A DNA stretch of 8,572 nucleotides from positions 1 to 8,572 of the forward strand of contig JAKBCE010000098.1 in NCBI GenBank assembly GCA_021808195.1, written 5' to 3'. A program made the translations under genes and the position numbers. Below, one piece after another: positions 1-6,479 of this stretch. Position 1 is the stretch's first letter. Each line of letters begins with the position of its first letter. This stretch comes from Pseudomonadota bacterium. GTDB lineage: Bacteria > Pseudomonadota > Gammaproteobacteria > Steroidobacterales > Steroidobacteraceae. The notes under the pieces were generated by a model that was given only the letters and a program-made list of their open reading frames with translations, had not been told where the DNA came from and made no database searches.

Positions 1-856
1 CCGAGTCGTCGAAGCCGGTGAACTGTCGGTCGACGAGCAGGGGCTGAAGACCCTCGGCGTGCCGCTCATCGCCGGACGGAACTTCCGTCCCGACGAAATC
101 GAACCCTATACGCCGGGCACACAGGCACCCCCCGCCGAAATCATCATCACGCAAGCGCTGGCCCAGGCCCTCTTCCCGCACGGCAATGCACTGGGCAAGA
201 CGGTCTACGGCAGCACCCCGAGAACCATCATCGGCATCGTCAGCAATTTCATGGGGCCCCAACTCGGCCAGGGAGCGTACGACACCATCCTCGCCCCGAC
301 GCTTCCCGGCCAATACGGCGGCTACTACCTGCTGGTGCGCACCGAACCGGGTGAGCGTGCGTCCGTGCTGCATATCGCCAAGCAGCACATCGGTGTCGCA
401 CACCACTATGGCGTCATCCAGTACGCTCAAACCCTCTCGTCGGCCAAACGGCAGATGCATTCGGCCAACCGCAATGTCGCCATTCTCCTGGTCATCGTAA
501 CCGCCCTCATGGTAGCGGTCTGCTGTCTGGGAATTTTCGGGCTGACCACGTTCAACGTCGGCAGCCGCACCCGACAGATCGGCACGCACCGGGCGCTCGG
601 GGCCCGGCAGCGGGACGTCGTGGCACACTTCCTTGTCGAAGGTGCGCTCGTGCTCAGCAGCGGCGCAATTCTGGGCAGCATTCTCGCCCTCCTCATTGGC
701 AGCTGGCTCACCGCGCACTACGCCTTACCGAGACTGAATCTCGTTTATCTGGTCGCGGGCATCGTCATGCTCACGGCAGTGGGCGAACTTGCCGCCTGGC
801 AGCCGGCGCGTCGCGCAGCTCGGATCCCGCCTTCGGTGGCGACACGCACGGTGTGA
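1..856 (+). CDS. MacB/FtsX-like ABC transporter permease, type B copy B0 (5' truncated by the window edge)
   Basis: This is the C-terminal part of an inner-membrane permease subunit of a MacB-like exporter. It reads openly from base 2 to the TGA at 854-856, giving 284 visible residues. The GTG at 59 is not a start: it is the Val of LGVPLIAGRNF, which aligns with ALGVRLVAGRNF inside the full-length paralogue at 3907-5121, so about 117 N-terminal residues, including the first membrane segment, lie outside the window. Visible parts are the end of the periplasmic MacB_PCD-like domain, membrane segment 2 (about residues 159-180, with Cys-Cys at 521-526), the cytoplasmic FtsX coupling motif RQIGTHRALGARQRDV, two further membrane segments, and the basic tail ending PPSVATRTV. 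No ATPase domain is seen. It stops 6 bases before the TolC gene, consistent with co-transcription. By eye it resembles copy B2 (6480-7697) more than B1. Substrate unknown. Confidence 0.9.
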   Translation, partial: RVVEAGELSVDEQGLKTLGVPLIAGRNFRPDEIEPYTPGTQAPPAEIIITQALAQALFPHGNALGKTVYGSTPRTIIGIVSNFMGPQLGQGAYDTILAPTLPGQYGGYYLLVRTEPGERASVLHIAKQHIGVAHHYGVIQYAQTLSSAKRQMHSANRNVAILLVIVTALMVAVCCLGIFGLTTFNVGSRTRQIGTHRALGARQRDVVAHFLVEGALVLSSGAILGSILALLIGSWLTAHYALPRLNLVYLVAGIVMLTAVGELAAWQPARRAARIPPSVATRTV

Positions 857-862
857 CGCATC

Positions 863-2437
863 ATGCCCCGACCTCTTGCCGTACGCGCACATACCTCACG
901 CCGAGCTTCACGAATGACTACGCAGCCTCCGCTCACCGCAATCACGCAAGATCGCTGCGACGCCCATCGCTGCGGAACACTGGGTGGCAGCAGGATCCTT
1001 GCACTGTTCCTCTGCGGTGTGCTGACCTTCTGCGCCATCCGTTCGGCTGGAGCGACGAACTTCCTGCAGGTCTACCAGGATGCGTTGCGCAACGATCCAA
1101 CCTACCGGCAGGCCTATGCCAACTACATGGCGGCGCGCGAAGCGCGCCCCGAAGCCTGGGCCGCGCTGCTGCCGCAGATCACCGCGACGGCCGGGAAGAC
1201 CTGGAGCCATTCAGCGGGCCGTAGCGGGCAGATCAACTCCACTGCGACTGGCACGCTCTACTCGTATCAGCTGCCGTACACCTCGAACAGCACCGCAAAA
1301 CAATGGAGTGTGAATCTCACCGAGAACCTCTTCTCCTGGACGGATTGGATGAACCTCAAGGCGGCCGACAAGCAGGTCGCCCAGGCGCAGGCAAACTACG
1401 AGGCCGCGGCGCAGAACCTGATCCTCAGGACCGCGACGGCGTACTTCAACGTCTTGGCTGCCGTCGACACGCTGCACGCTCAGGAATCCTCTCTGAAAGC
1501 CCTTACGCTCGGGCTGACGCAGGCCAAGGAGCGCTACCGAATCGGTCTTATCGCCATCACCGACGTCGAACAGGCCCGCGCCGCGCGGGACACGGCGGCT
1601 GCCGCAGTCATCACGGCCAAGCAAACGCTCGCCAATGCCCTCGATCAGCTCCAGGTGATCACAGGAGCCGAATATAAGGACATGGACGAACCCGGGTCGG
1701 GGCTGCCGCTCGCCATGCCCCATCCTGCCAACCAGCAGACCTGGGTCCAGACCTCGCTGCAGCAGAACCTCACCCTGATCGCCGCGCGCCTGGCCGCCAA
1801 TGCCGCGCAGGACCGGGTTCGCGCCGCCTTCGGCAGCGATGTCCCGACCGTGAGTCTGGTCGCGAGCCGCTCGTACAGCACCGGCAACACCAGCGAGACC
1901 GTCTTCGGGCAGCTCTTCCACGGACTGGGCAGCACGAGCAACGACCGGCAGATCGGCATCGAGTTCTCGCTGCCGTTGTTCAGCGGCGGCGGGGACGAGG
2001 CCCGCATCCACCAGACGCAATACCAGGCCATGGCCGCACGAGATGCCGTTGAGCAGGCATCCCGCACGACCGTGCAGCAGGCGCGCGACGCTTATCTCGG
2101 CGTCGTGACCGGCATCGCAAATGTCCGCGCGCTGCGCCAAGCCCTCATTTCGAGCCAGACCGCCTTGAAAGCCACGGAGGCGGGGTACAAGTTCGGCACC
2201 CAGACGGAGGTCGACGTCCTCAACGCGCTCAGCGCTCTGGTGTCTGCGCAGACGAACTACGCAACCAGCCGCTACAGCTACATCAACAGCCTCATTCAGC
2301 TGCAATACGCCGCCGGCACGCTGTCGGCCCCCGAGGTGGCCACCATCAACGGCTGGCTCACCCGAGCGGTTCGCGTCGCCGCCTCCGGTGCTCTGACCCC
2401 TGAGGGCCTGACGCCGCCGGCCGCACCGAATCGATGA
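863..2437 (+). CDS. TolC-family outer-membrane efflux channel
   Basis: This is a trimeric outer-membrane and periplasmic duct protein that would let a tripartite exporter discharge outside the cell. It carries two OEP-type repeats and clear E. coli TolC signatures: LPQ near the N-terminus, TATAYFNVL, GLIAITDVEQAR, FSLPLFSGG and VDVLNA. The 524-residue product is slightly longer than E. coli TolC. A hydrophobic signal segment (residues 45-59) precedes a likely cleavage site after SAGA (residue 64). The ATG at 863 lies 6 bases after the upstream stop, which suits translational coupling, but it gives a long n-region; the in-frame ATG at 914 (507 residues) is equally plausible, and neither has a good Shine-Dalgarno. 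Of the E. coli periplasmic gate residues, D153 (here D234), Y362 (Y442) and D371 (D451) are kept, while R367 is Q447 and D374 is N454. Its place among MacB-like permeases indicates it is their dedicated exit duct. It may not be the housekeeping TolC of the organism. Confidence 0.93.
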   Translation: MPRPLAVRAHTSRRASRMTTQPPLTAITQDRCDAHRCGTLGGSRILALFLCGVLTFCAIRSAGATNFLQVYQDALRNDPTYRQAYANYMAAREARPEAWAALLPQITATAGKTWSHSAGRSGQINSTATGTLYSYQLPYTSNSTAKQWSVNLTENLFSWTDWMNLKAADKQVAQAQANYEAAAQNLILRTATAYFNVLAAVDTLHAQESSLKALTLGLTQAKERYRIGLIAITDVEQARAARDTAAAAVITAKQTLANALDQLQVITGAEYKDMDEPGSGLPLAMPHPANQQTWVQTSLQQNLTLIAARLAANAAQDRVRAAFGSDVPTVSLVASRSYSTGNTSETVFGQLFHGLGSTSNDRQIGIEFSLPLFSGGGDEARIHQTQYQAMAARDAVEQASRTTVQQARDAYLGVVTGIANVRALRQALISSQTALKATEAGYKFGTQTEVDVLNALSALVSAQTNYATSRYSYINSLIQLQYAAGTLSAPEVATINGWLTRAVRVAASGALTPEGLTPPAAPNR

Positions 2438-2501
2438 AGGTCGCTCGATGAAACCGACCGACGGAGTCCCTTGGAAGACGGGTGCGGATTGCGCTGCGGC
2501 T

Positions 2502-2527
2502 CCACGGTGCAGCCTCGTGCCCCGTGG
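2502..2527. repeat. Short inverted repeat (6-base arms, 14-base loop)
   Basis: CCACGG at 2502-2507 is the exact reverse complement of CCGTGG at 2522-2527. It ends 21 bases before the ATG at 2549. No T run follows, so it is unlikely to be an intrinsic terminator. It might be an mRNA hairpin or a regulator half-site pair. A 6-base match is easily produced by chance in GC-rich DNA. Confidence 0.3.
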
Positions 2528-2536
2528 CGCTGAACT

Positions 2537-2540
2537 GGAG
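2537..2540 (+). promoter_or_regulatory. Shine-Dalgarno GGAG that selects the A1 start
   Basis: GGAG lies 8 bases before the ATG at 2549. It favours that ATG over the in-frame GTG at 2540, which would sit on the motif itself. The ATG start also aligns the product (MLNYYL...) with the second type A copy (MFRYYL...). Confidence 0.75.
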
Positions 2541-2548
2541 TGGATGTG

Positions 2549-3880
2549 ATGCTCAATTATTACCTTCGCATGGCCTGGAAGAGTCTGCGCCGGACTCCGG
2601 GTCTCTCACTGTTGATGATCTCGGGTATCGGGCTCGGCATCTCCGCGTGCATCGTCACCCTCACGGTCTTCCACGCCATGTCGGGCAACCCGATCTGGTG
2701 GAAGAATCGCGTGCTGTACGCGGTCACGCTGGATTCCAGAAAGCCACACGACAGGATTCCCAAAGACCGCGGCACCCGCGACGAACTCAATTACCGCGAT
2801 GCGACCTATCTGTTCACCTCTCGGATCCCGAAGCATCGCGCGCTCATGACCCTGCTGATGGGGGCGGTCACGGGCGCACCCGGACAGGACCGGCCACTGC
2901 CGGTCCTCACCCGTGCGACCACATCGGGCTTTTTCCGGATGTTCGATGTCCCTTTCCAGTACGGTGGCCCCTGGAACGCCGCGGCGGATCAGGGGCCTGA
3001 GCCGGTCATCGTGCTGAGTGCGCGCGAAAATGAAAAGCTCTTTGCAGGCCGTGACAGCGTGGGGCGAACGCTGCTTTGGAACAAGCACCGCTTCCGTATC
3101 GTCGGCGTCCTCGCACACTGGGATCCGCAGCCGCGCTTCTACGATCTCACCGGCTCCGGCAGCGGCGATTTCGGTAAACCGGAGAATGCATACATTCCCT
3201 TCCAGTGGGGGCCGACGCTGCACATCTGGCCGGCCGGATCACTCGACTGTCGCCATTCGGCTCCCGGTGGCACCTACGCCTCACTGTTGAGTTCCGATTG
3301 CGGTTGGATCGAAATGTGGACCGAGCTGCCGGGCGCTGCGGCGCGCCGGCGCTACCTGGCGTTCATGAATGCCTATACCGCACAGCAGCGCACGCTGGGC
3401 CGCTTCCAGGGAATTCTCGATAATCGCCTCTGGACGGTCGGCCAATGGTTACGCGCGCACCATGTCGTCAGCGAACGCAGCCGGATGCTCGTGGCGCTCG
3501 CGTTCGCACTGCTCACCGTCTGCCTGATCAACACCGTGGGCCTCTTGCTCGCCAAATTCCTGCGCGGTGCTCCCCTGCTCGGCGTGCGCCGCGCGCTCGG
3601 AGCGCGTCGCGGACAGATCTTCGCGCAACACCTCATCGAGGCCGCGGTGCTCTGCGCACTCGGCTCAGCGCTCGGTCTCGCGCTGGGGGTGGCCGGTCTG
3701 AAGGGCGTTCGCCTGCTTTACCTCCACAGCGGCGCCGCCTACGGAAAGCTCGCCCATTTTGATCCCTTGGGGATGCTCTGGGCGCTCGGCCTGTGCATCG
3801 TCGCCACATTGGTCGCCGGTTTCTATCCGGCCCTGCGGGCCGGGCGCGTGACACCGGCCGCCTATCTCAAGAGTCAATGA
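2549..3880 (+). CDS. MacB/FtsX-like ABC transporter permease, type A copy A1
   Basis: A 443-residue inner-membrane permease subunit without an ATPase domain, likely one half of a heterodimer with the type B permease that follows. Order of parts: short cytoplasmic N-terminus with SLRRTPG; membrane segment 1 at about 19-43; a periplasmic domain of about 270 residues containing SGNPIWWKN (45-53), FFRMFDVPF and FRIVGVLAHWDP; membrane segments 2 (313-339), 3 (363-386) and 4 (409-428). The cytoplasmic loop between segments 2 and 3 carries GVRRALGARRGQI, the FtsX-family ATPase-contact motif, but the acidic or polar residue usual before G is Leu. Two periplasmic cysteines, C234 and C251, are conserved with the same spacing in copy A2. 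The start is ATG 2549, backed by GGAG. Of the first 62 residues, 50 match A2 by hand alignment. The stop overlaps an ATG (ATGA, 3877-3880) in frame with the next gene. Substrate unknown. Confidence 0.9.
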   Translation: MLNYYLRMAWKSLRRTPGLSLLMISGIGLGISACIVTLTVFHAMSGNPIWWKNRVLYAVTLDSRKPHDRIPKDRGTRDELNYRDATYLFTSRIPKHRALMTLLMGAVTGAPGQDRPLPVLTRATTSGFFRMFDVPFQYGGPWNAAADQGPEPVIVLSARENEKLFAGRDSVGRTLLWNKHRFRIVGVLAHWDPQPRFYDLTGSGSGDFGKPENAYIPFQWGPTLHIWPAGSLDCRHSAPGGTYASLLSSDCGWIEMWTELPGAAARRRYLAFMNAYTAQQRTLGRFQGILDNRLWTVGQWLRAHHVVSERSRMLVALAFALLTVCLINTVGLLLAKFLRGAPLLGVRRALGARRGQIFAQHLIEAAVLCALGSALGLALGVAGLKGVRLLYLHSGAAYGKLAHFDPLGMLWALGLCIVATLVAGFYPALRAGRVTPAAYLKSQ

Positions 3881-3897
3881 ATGAGCACTGGCACATT

Positions 3898-3901
3898 GAG
3901 G
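3898..3901 (+). promoter_or_regulatory. Shine-Dalgarno GAGG that selects the B1 start
   Basis: GAGG lies 5 bases before the ATG at 3907. An in-frame ATG at 3877, overlapping the previous stop as ATGA, is also possible and would add 10 residues. Starting at 3907 places the LRRN motif 11 residues into the protein, exactly as in copy B2, which favours 3907. Confidence 0.65.
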
Positions 3902-3906
3902 CTCGC

Positions 3907-5121
3907 ATGAAACTGCACCTGCACCCGCTATTCTCGACCCTGCGGCGCAACCCGGCCGGGGCCATCCTGGTCGCGCTGCAGATTGCAGTTACCCTCGCGG
4001 TACTGGTCAACGCTGCCGCCATGGTGACTCGATCCGTTGCCAAGATGCGGCGGCCGACCGATCTGAACACTCGCGACACCTTCGTCATCTCTGTCGGGCG
4101 GGTCACCAAAGACTTCAACGTCACCCGTGGCTCGAGCGAGGACCTGGCGTATCTGCGCACTCTGCCAGAGGTCGCCGCGGCGACGGTCACCCAAGGAATC
4201 CCGATGACTTTCGATGGATTCACACTCCCACTGACGCTGAACACAAAGGGCGCAGGCCCCTCACTGCCTGCCGCCATCCTCCCCGTCGACGAGTCGGGTC
4301 TGCGCGCCCTGGGCGTGCGACTCGTCGCAGGGCGCAACTTTCGCGCCGACGAAATTGCGACGGAATCCTCGGGCAATCCGTTCGAGGGCATCTCGGACGT
4401 GATCGTCACTCAGACCGTGGCCCGAACCCTGTTTCCCCACGGAAACGCCCTGCAAAAGACAGTCTATCTGTGGAACAAGGCCCCGCTGACCATCATCGGC
4501 ATCACCCACGACTTCATGGGTCCGCAGGTCGCGCTCTCGCCCTACGCATCGATTCTGATCCCGGAAATCGTCACCCAGTTTGGCGGCTATGACCTACTGG
4601 TGCGTACCAAGCCCGGGGCGAGAGATGCCGTATTACGAGCCGCGAAGGCCCACATCGGTGCGTCACATCAAAATGCCGTGATCATTGGCACGACGACCCT
4701 GGCTGCCGCCAGGCGGGAGATGAACTTGGGCCAGCGCAATCTCGTCGTATTCCTGACCGTGATCTCCACGATCATGCTCATCTTCTGCTGCTTCGGCGTC
4801 TTCGGGCTGTGCACGTTCAATGTCGGCAGCCGCACCAAGCAGATCGGCATCCGCCGGGCGGTCGGGGCTCGCCGGCGCGACATCGTCACGCATTTTCTGG
4901 CTGAAAACGCCCTCATTCTCGCCGCAGGCCTGCTGCTCGGCAGCGTGCTCGCGCTCGCCATCGGACAATGGCTCTCGGATCACGAGGGTGTGGCACGCCT
5001 GGACCCGTGGTACCTGCTCATCGGAATCCTCGTCCTCGGTCTCGTTGCACAGTTCGCCGCATGGCAGCCGGCGCGCCGGGCCGCCCGAGTGCCGCCCTCG
5101 GTGGCGACACGCACGGTTTGA
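3907..5121 (+). CDS. MacB/FtsX-like ABC transporter permease, type B copy B1
   Basis: A 404-residue inner-membrane permease subunit, the presumed partner of A1. It has a short cytoplasmic N-terminus with LRRNP, membrane segment 1 at about 17-40, a MacB_PCD-like periplasmic domain (landmarks: RDTFVISVG, LVAGRNFRADE, FPHGNAL, TIIGITHDFMGPQ, GGYDLLVRTKPG), then segments 2 (279-300), 3 (334-357) and 4 (368-386). Segment 2 holds a Cys-Cys pair (C294, C295), also present in B0 and B2. The coupling motif RTKQIGIRRAVGARRRDI (309-326) is close to that of MacB, with Q in place of the usual E. The tail ends PPSVATRTV, as in the other two B copies. ATG 3907 is chosen for its GAGG and its alignment with B2; ATG 3877 remains possible. 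No ATPase domain, so nucleotide hydrolysis must come from another subunit. It is followed 13 bases later by A2. Confidence 0.9.
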   Translation: MKLHLHPLFSTLRRNPAGAILVALQIAVTLAVLVNAAAMVTRSVAKMRRPTDLNTRDTFVISVGRVTKDFNVTRGSSEDLAYLRTLPEVAAATVTQGIPMTFDGFTLPLTLNTKGAGPSLPAAILPVDESGLRALGVRLVAGRNFRADEIATESSGNPFEGISDVIVTQTVARTLFPHGNALQKTVYLWNKAPLTIIGITHDFMGPQVALSPYASILIPEIVTQFGGYDLLVRTKPGARDAVLRAAKAHIGASHQNAVIIGTTTLAAARREMNLGQRNLVVFLTVISTIMLIFCCFGVFGLCTFNVGSRTKQIGIRRAVGARRRDIVTHFLAENALILAAGLLLGSVLALAIGQWLSDHEGVARLDPWYLLIGILVLGLVAQFAAWQPARRAARVPPSVATRTV

Positions 5122-5124
5122 CAC

Positions 5125-5128
5125 AGAG
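5125..5128 (+). promoter_or_regulatory. Weak Shine-Dalgarno AGAG for A2
   Basis: AGAG lies 6 bases before the ATG at 5135, inside the 13-base gap after the B1 stop. It is a modest match, but this ATG gives a protein aligned residue for residue with the A1 N-terminus. Confidence 0.4.
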
Positions 5129-5134
5129 CACTGC

Positions 5135-6463
5135 ATGTTTCGTTACTACCTGTTCCTCGCGCTGAAGAGTCTGCGCCGAACGCCAGGACTGACTGCGTTG
5201 ATGGTCAGCGCCATCGGTCTGGGCATCTCCGCGTGCATCGTCACGTTGACGGTTTATCACGCCATGAGCGGCAACCCCATCTGGTGGAAGAACCAGGTCT
5301 TGTATGCGGTCACCGTGGATCCGCGACCTGCCCCGCAGGCCGGCAGCGCCCCGAATCCGAACGGTGCGCCCGACCAGTTGACGTATCTCGACGCGACGTC
5401 TCTGTACCGTTCGAAGATCCCACGGCACAAAGCACTCATCGTCGACATGGCCGGCGGGTTGCGCGGCGCACCGGGGCAGACCGGGGCTGTCTTGGCCAAC
5501 GTACTCGGGACGGGCGGGGGATTCTTCCGGATGTTCGACGTTCCTTTCGAATACGGCGGCCCGTGGAGCGCGACGTCGAGCCCCGAGCCGCTTCCCGTCC
5601 TCGTACTGAGTCGGCACGAGAACGAGAAGCTCTTCGGCGGCGCCGACAGCGTCGGGCGAACCCTCCTCTTCAATCATCATCCGTTCCGAATCGTCGGCGT
5701 CCTGGAACACTGGGACCCGGAACCGCGCTTCTACGACATGACGGTCAACGCGTTCGGACACTCCCCGGATGCGTTCGTGCCGTTCGGATGGGACGCGAAA
5801 TTGCGCCTCTGGCCGAACGGGCACATGTCGTGCTGGAGTTCATCGACGGCGAGCGGCTTCCGGCAGCTGCTCGGCTCGAACTGTGTGTGGATCCTGATGT
5901 GGGTGGAACTGCCCAATGCAGGGAGCGTCGCCAGGTTCCGCGATTTTCTGGCCGCTTATTGGGCACAACAGCACAATGCAGGGCGATTTCAGCGCCCGCA
6001 CAACTATCACCTCTGGCGCGTCAATCAATGGCTAGTCCACCACCACGTCGTGACGAACAACAGCCGCCTGTTGCTGCGGCTGGCATTCGCATTTCTCGCC
6101 GTATGCCTCATCAATACGGTCGGCGTCGAGCTCACGAAATTTCTCCGTACCGCGCCCTTGAGCGGCTTTCGGCGCGCCCTCGGCGCGAGCCGCCGCCAGA
6201 TCATCGAGCAGCATCTGGTGGAAACCGCGCTCATTGCGATCGCCGGTGCGGCACTCGGACTCGCCCTCAGCTGGGCAGAGTTGCACGCAATCCACGCCTT
6301 GTATTCCGGAACGCAGGACGCCTACGGACAGCTGGCGCACTTCGGTTCACTCGGGGTGCTCTGGGCCTTAGGGCTCGCCGCGCTCGCCACGCTGACGGGT
6401 GGCCTGTATCCGGCGTGGCGTATCGGCCAGATCTCGCCCGCCCGATTCCTCAATTCTCAATGA
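5135..6463 (+). CDS. MacB/FtsX-like ABC transporter permease, type A copy A2
   Basis: A 442-residue paralogue of A1 with the same plan: SLRRTPG, membrane segment 1 (about 19-43), a periplasmic domain with SGNPIWWKN, FFRMFDVPFEYGGPW and FRIVGVLEHWDPEPRFYDM, then segments at about 312-336, 364-386 and 408-427. The coupling loop reads PLSGFRRALGASRRQI. The cysteines C233 and C250 match the A1 pair in position and spacing, although the residues between them differ almost completely. Differences from A1 concentrate in two stretches: a proline- and glycine-rich linker soon after SGNPIWWKN, and the segment around the cysteines. The frame is open far upstream (to 4820), but that extension overlaps B1 and has no counterpart in A1; the ATG at 5135 is therefore the start. 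It is followed by B2 after 16 bases and presumably pairs with it. Whether it transports the same substrate as A1 cannot be told. Confidence 0.9.
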   Translation: MFRYYLFLALKSLRRTPGLTALMVSAIGLGISACIVTLTVYHAMSGNPIWWKNQVLYAVTVDPRPAPQAGSAPNPNGAPDQLTYLDATSLYRSKIPRHKALIVDMAGGLRGAPGQTGAVLANVLGTGGGFFRMFDVPFEYGGPWSATSSPEPLPVLVLSRHENEKLFGGADSVGRTLLFNHHPFRIVGVLEHWDPEPRFYDMTVNAFGHSPDAFVPFGWDAKLRLWPNGHMSCWSSSTASGFRQLLGSNCVWILMWVELPNAGSVARFRDFLAAYWAQQHNAGRFQRPHNYHLWRVNQWLVHHHVVTNNSRLLLRLAFAFLAVCLINTVGVELTKFLRTAPLSGFRRALGASRRQIIEQHLVETALIAIAGAALGLALSWAELHAIHALYSGTQDAYGQLAHFGSLGVLWALGLAALATLTGGLYPAWRIGQISPARFLNSQ

Positions 6464-6479
6464 ACGGTCCGCAACGGTC

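Larger units (their letters stand above)
2438..2548 (+). other. 111-base intergenic gap between the TolC gene and the A1-B1-A2-B2 block
   Basis: This is the only sizeable non-coding stretch; other gaps between genes here are 6 to 26 bases. It holds a Shine-Dalgarno for the next gene and a 6-base inverted repeat (2502-2507 with 2522-2527). I see no convincing sigma-70 -35/-10 pair, no good sigma-54 -24/-12 element and no terminator with a U tract. It could be an internal promoter or mRNA-processing region, or simply a junction left when the permease block was joined to the TolC gene. Confidence 0.5.
2549..5121 (+). repeat. Tandem permease-pair unit 1 (A1-B1)
   Basis: This 2573-base unit is repeated directly as 5135-7697 (2563 bases), 13 bases later, with the same gene order, gene lengths and junction structure (TCAATGAA at both A-B junctions). 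A 23-base exact match (2636-2658 with 5222-5244) lies in the part coding for membrane segment 1 of the A genes. Divergence elsewhere shows an old duplication, not a recent or assembly-made one. Confidence 0.85.

Noticed and set aside
1211..2305. Long open frame of 364 codons on the minus strand, opposite the TolC gene
   Set aside because: The + strand frame has unmistakable TolC motifs and a signal peptide. The reverse frame has no recognisable domain and is the sort of antisense opening common in GC-rich genes.
2480..2494. Possible sigma-54 -24/-12 promoter in the gap before A1
   Set aside because: A GG-N10-GC spacing exists (2481-2482, 2493-2494), but the -12 side lacks the TT before GC, and the better ATTGC nearby gives a 9-base spacing. 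The match is too weak in GC-rich DNA.
3793..3906. Upstream extension of the B1 reading frame to 3793
   Set aside because: It overlaps the A1 coding end, and paralogue B2 starts at the position equivalent to 3907, which also has a Shine-Dalgarno.
4820..5134. Upstream extension of the A2 reading frame to 4820
   Set aside because: It lies entirely within B1 or the gap after it, is serine- and arginine-rich without a domain, and A1 has no such extension.
5018..5824. Minus-strand open frame of 268 codons across the B1-A2 junction
   Set aside because: It spans the end of one well-supported gene and the start of the next on the opposite strand, has no recognisable motif, and a similar shadow lies opposite A1 (2606-3223).
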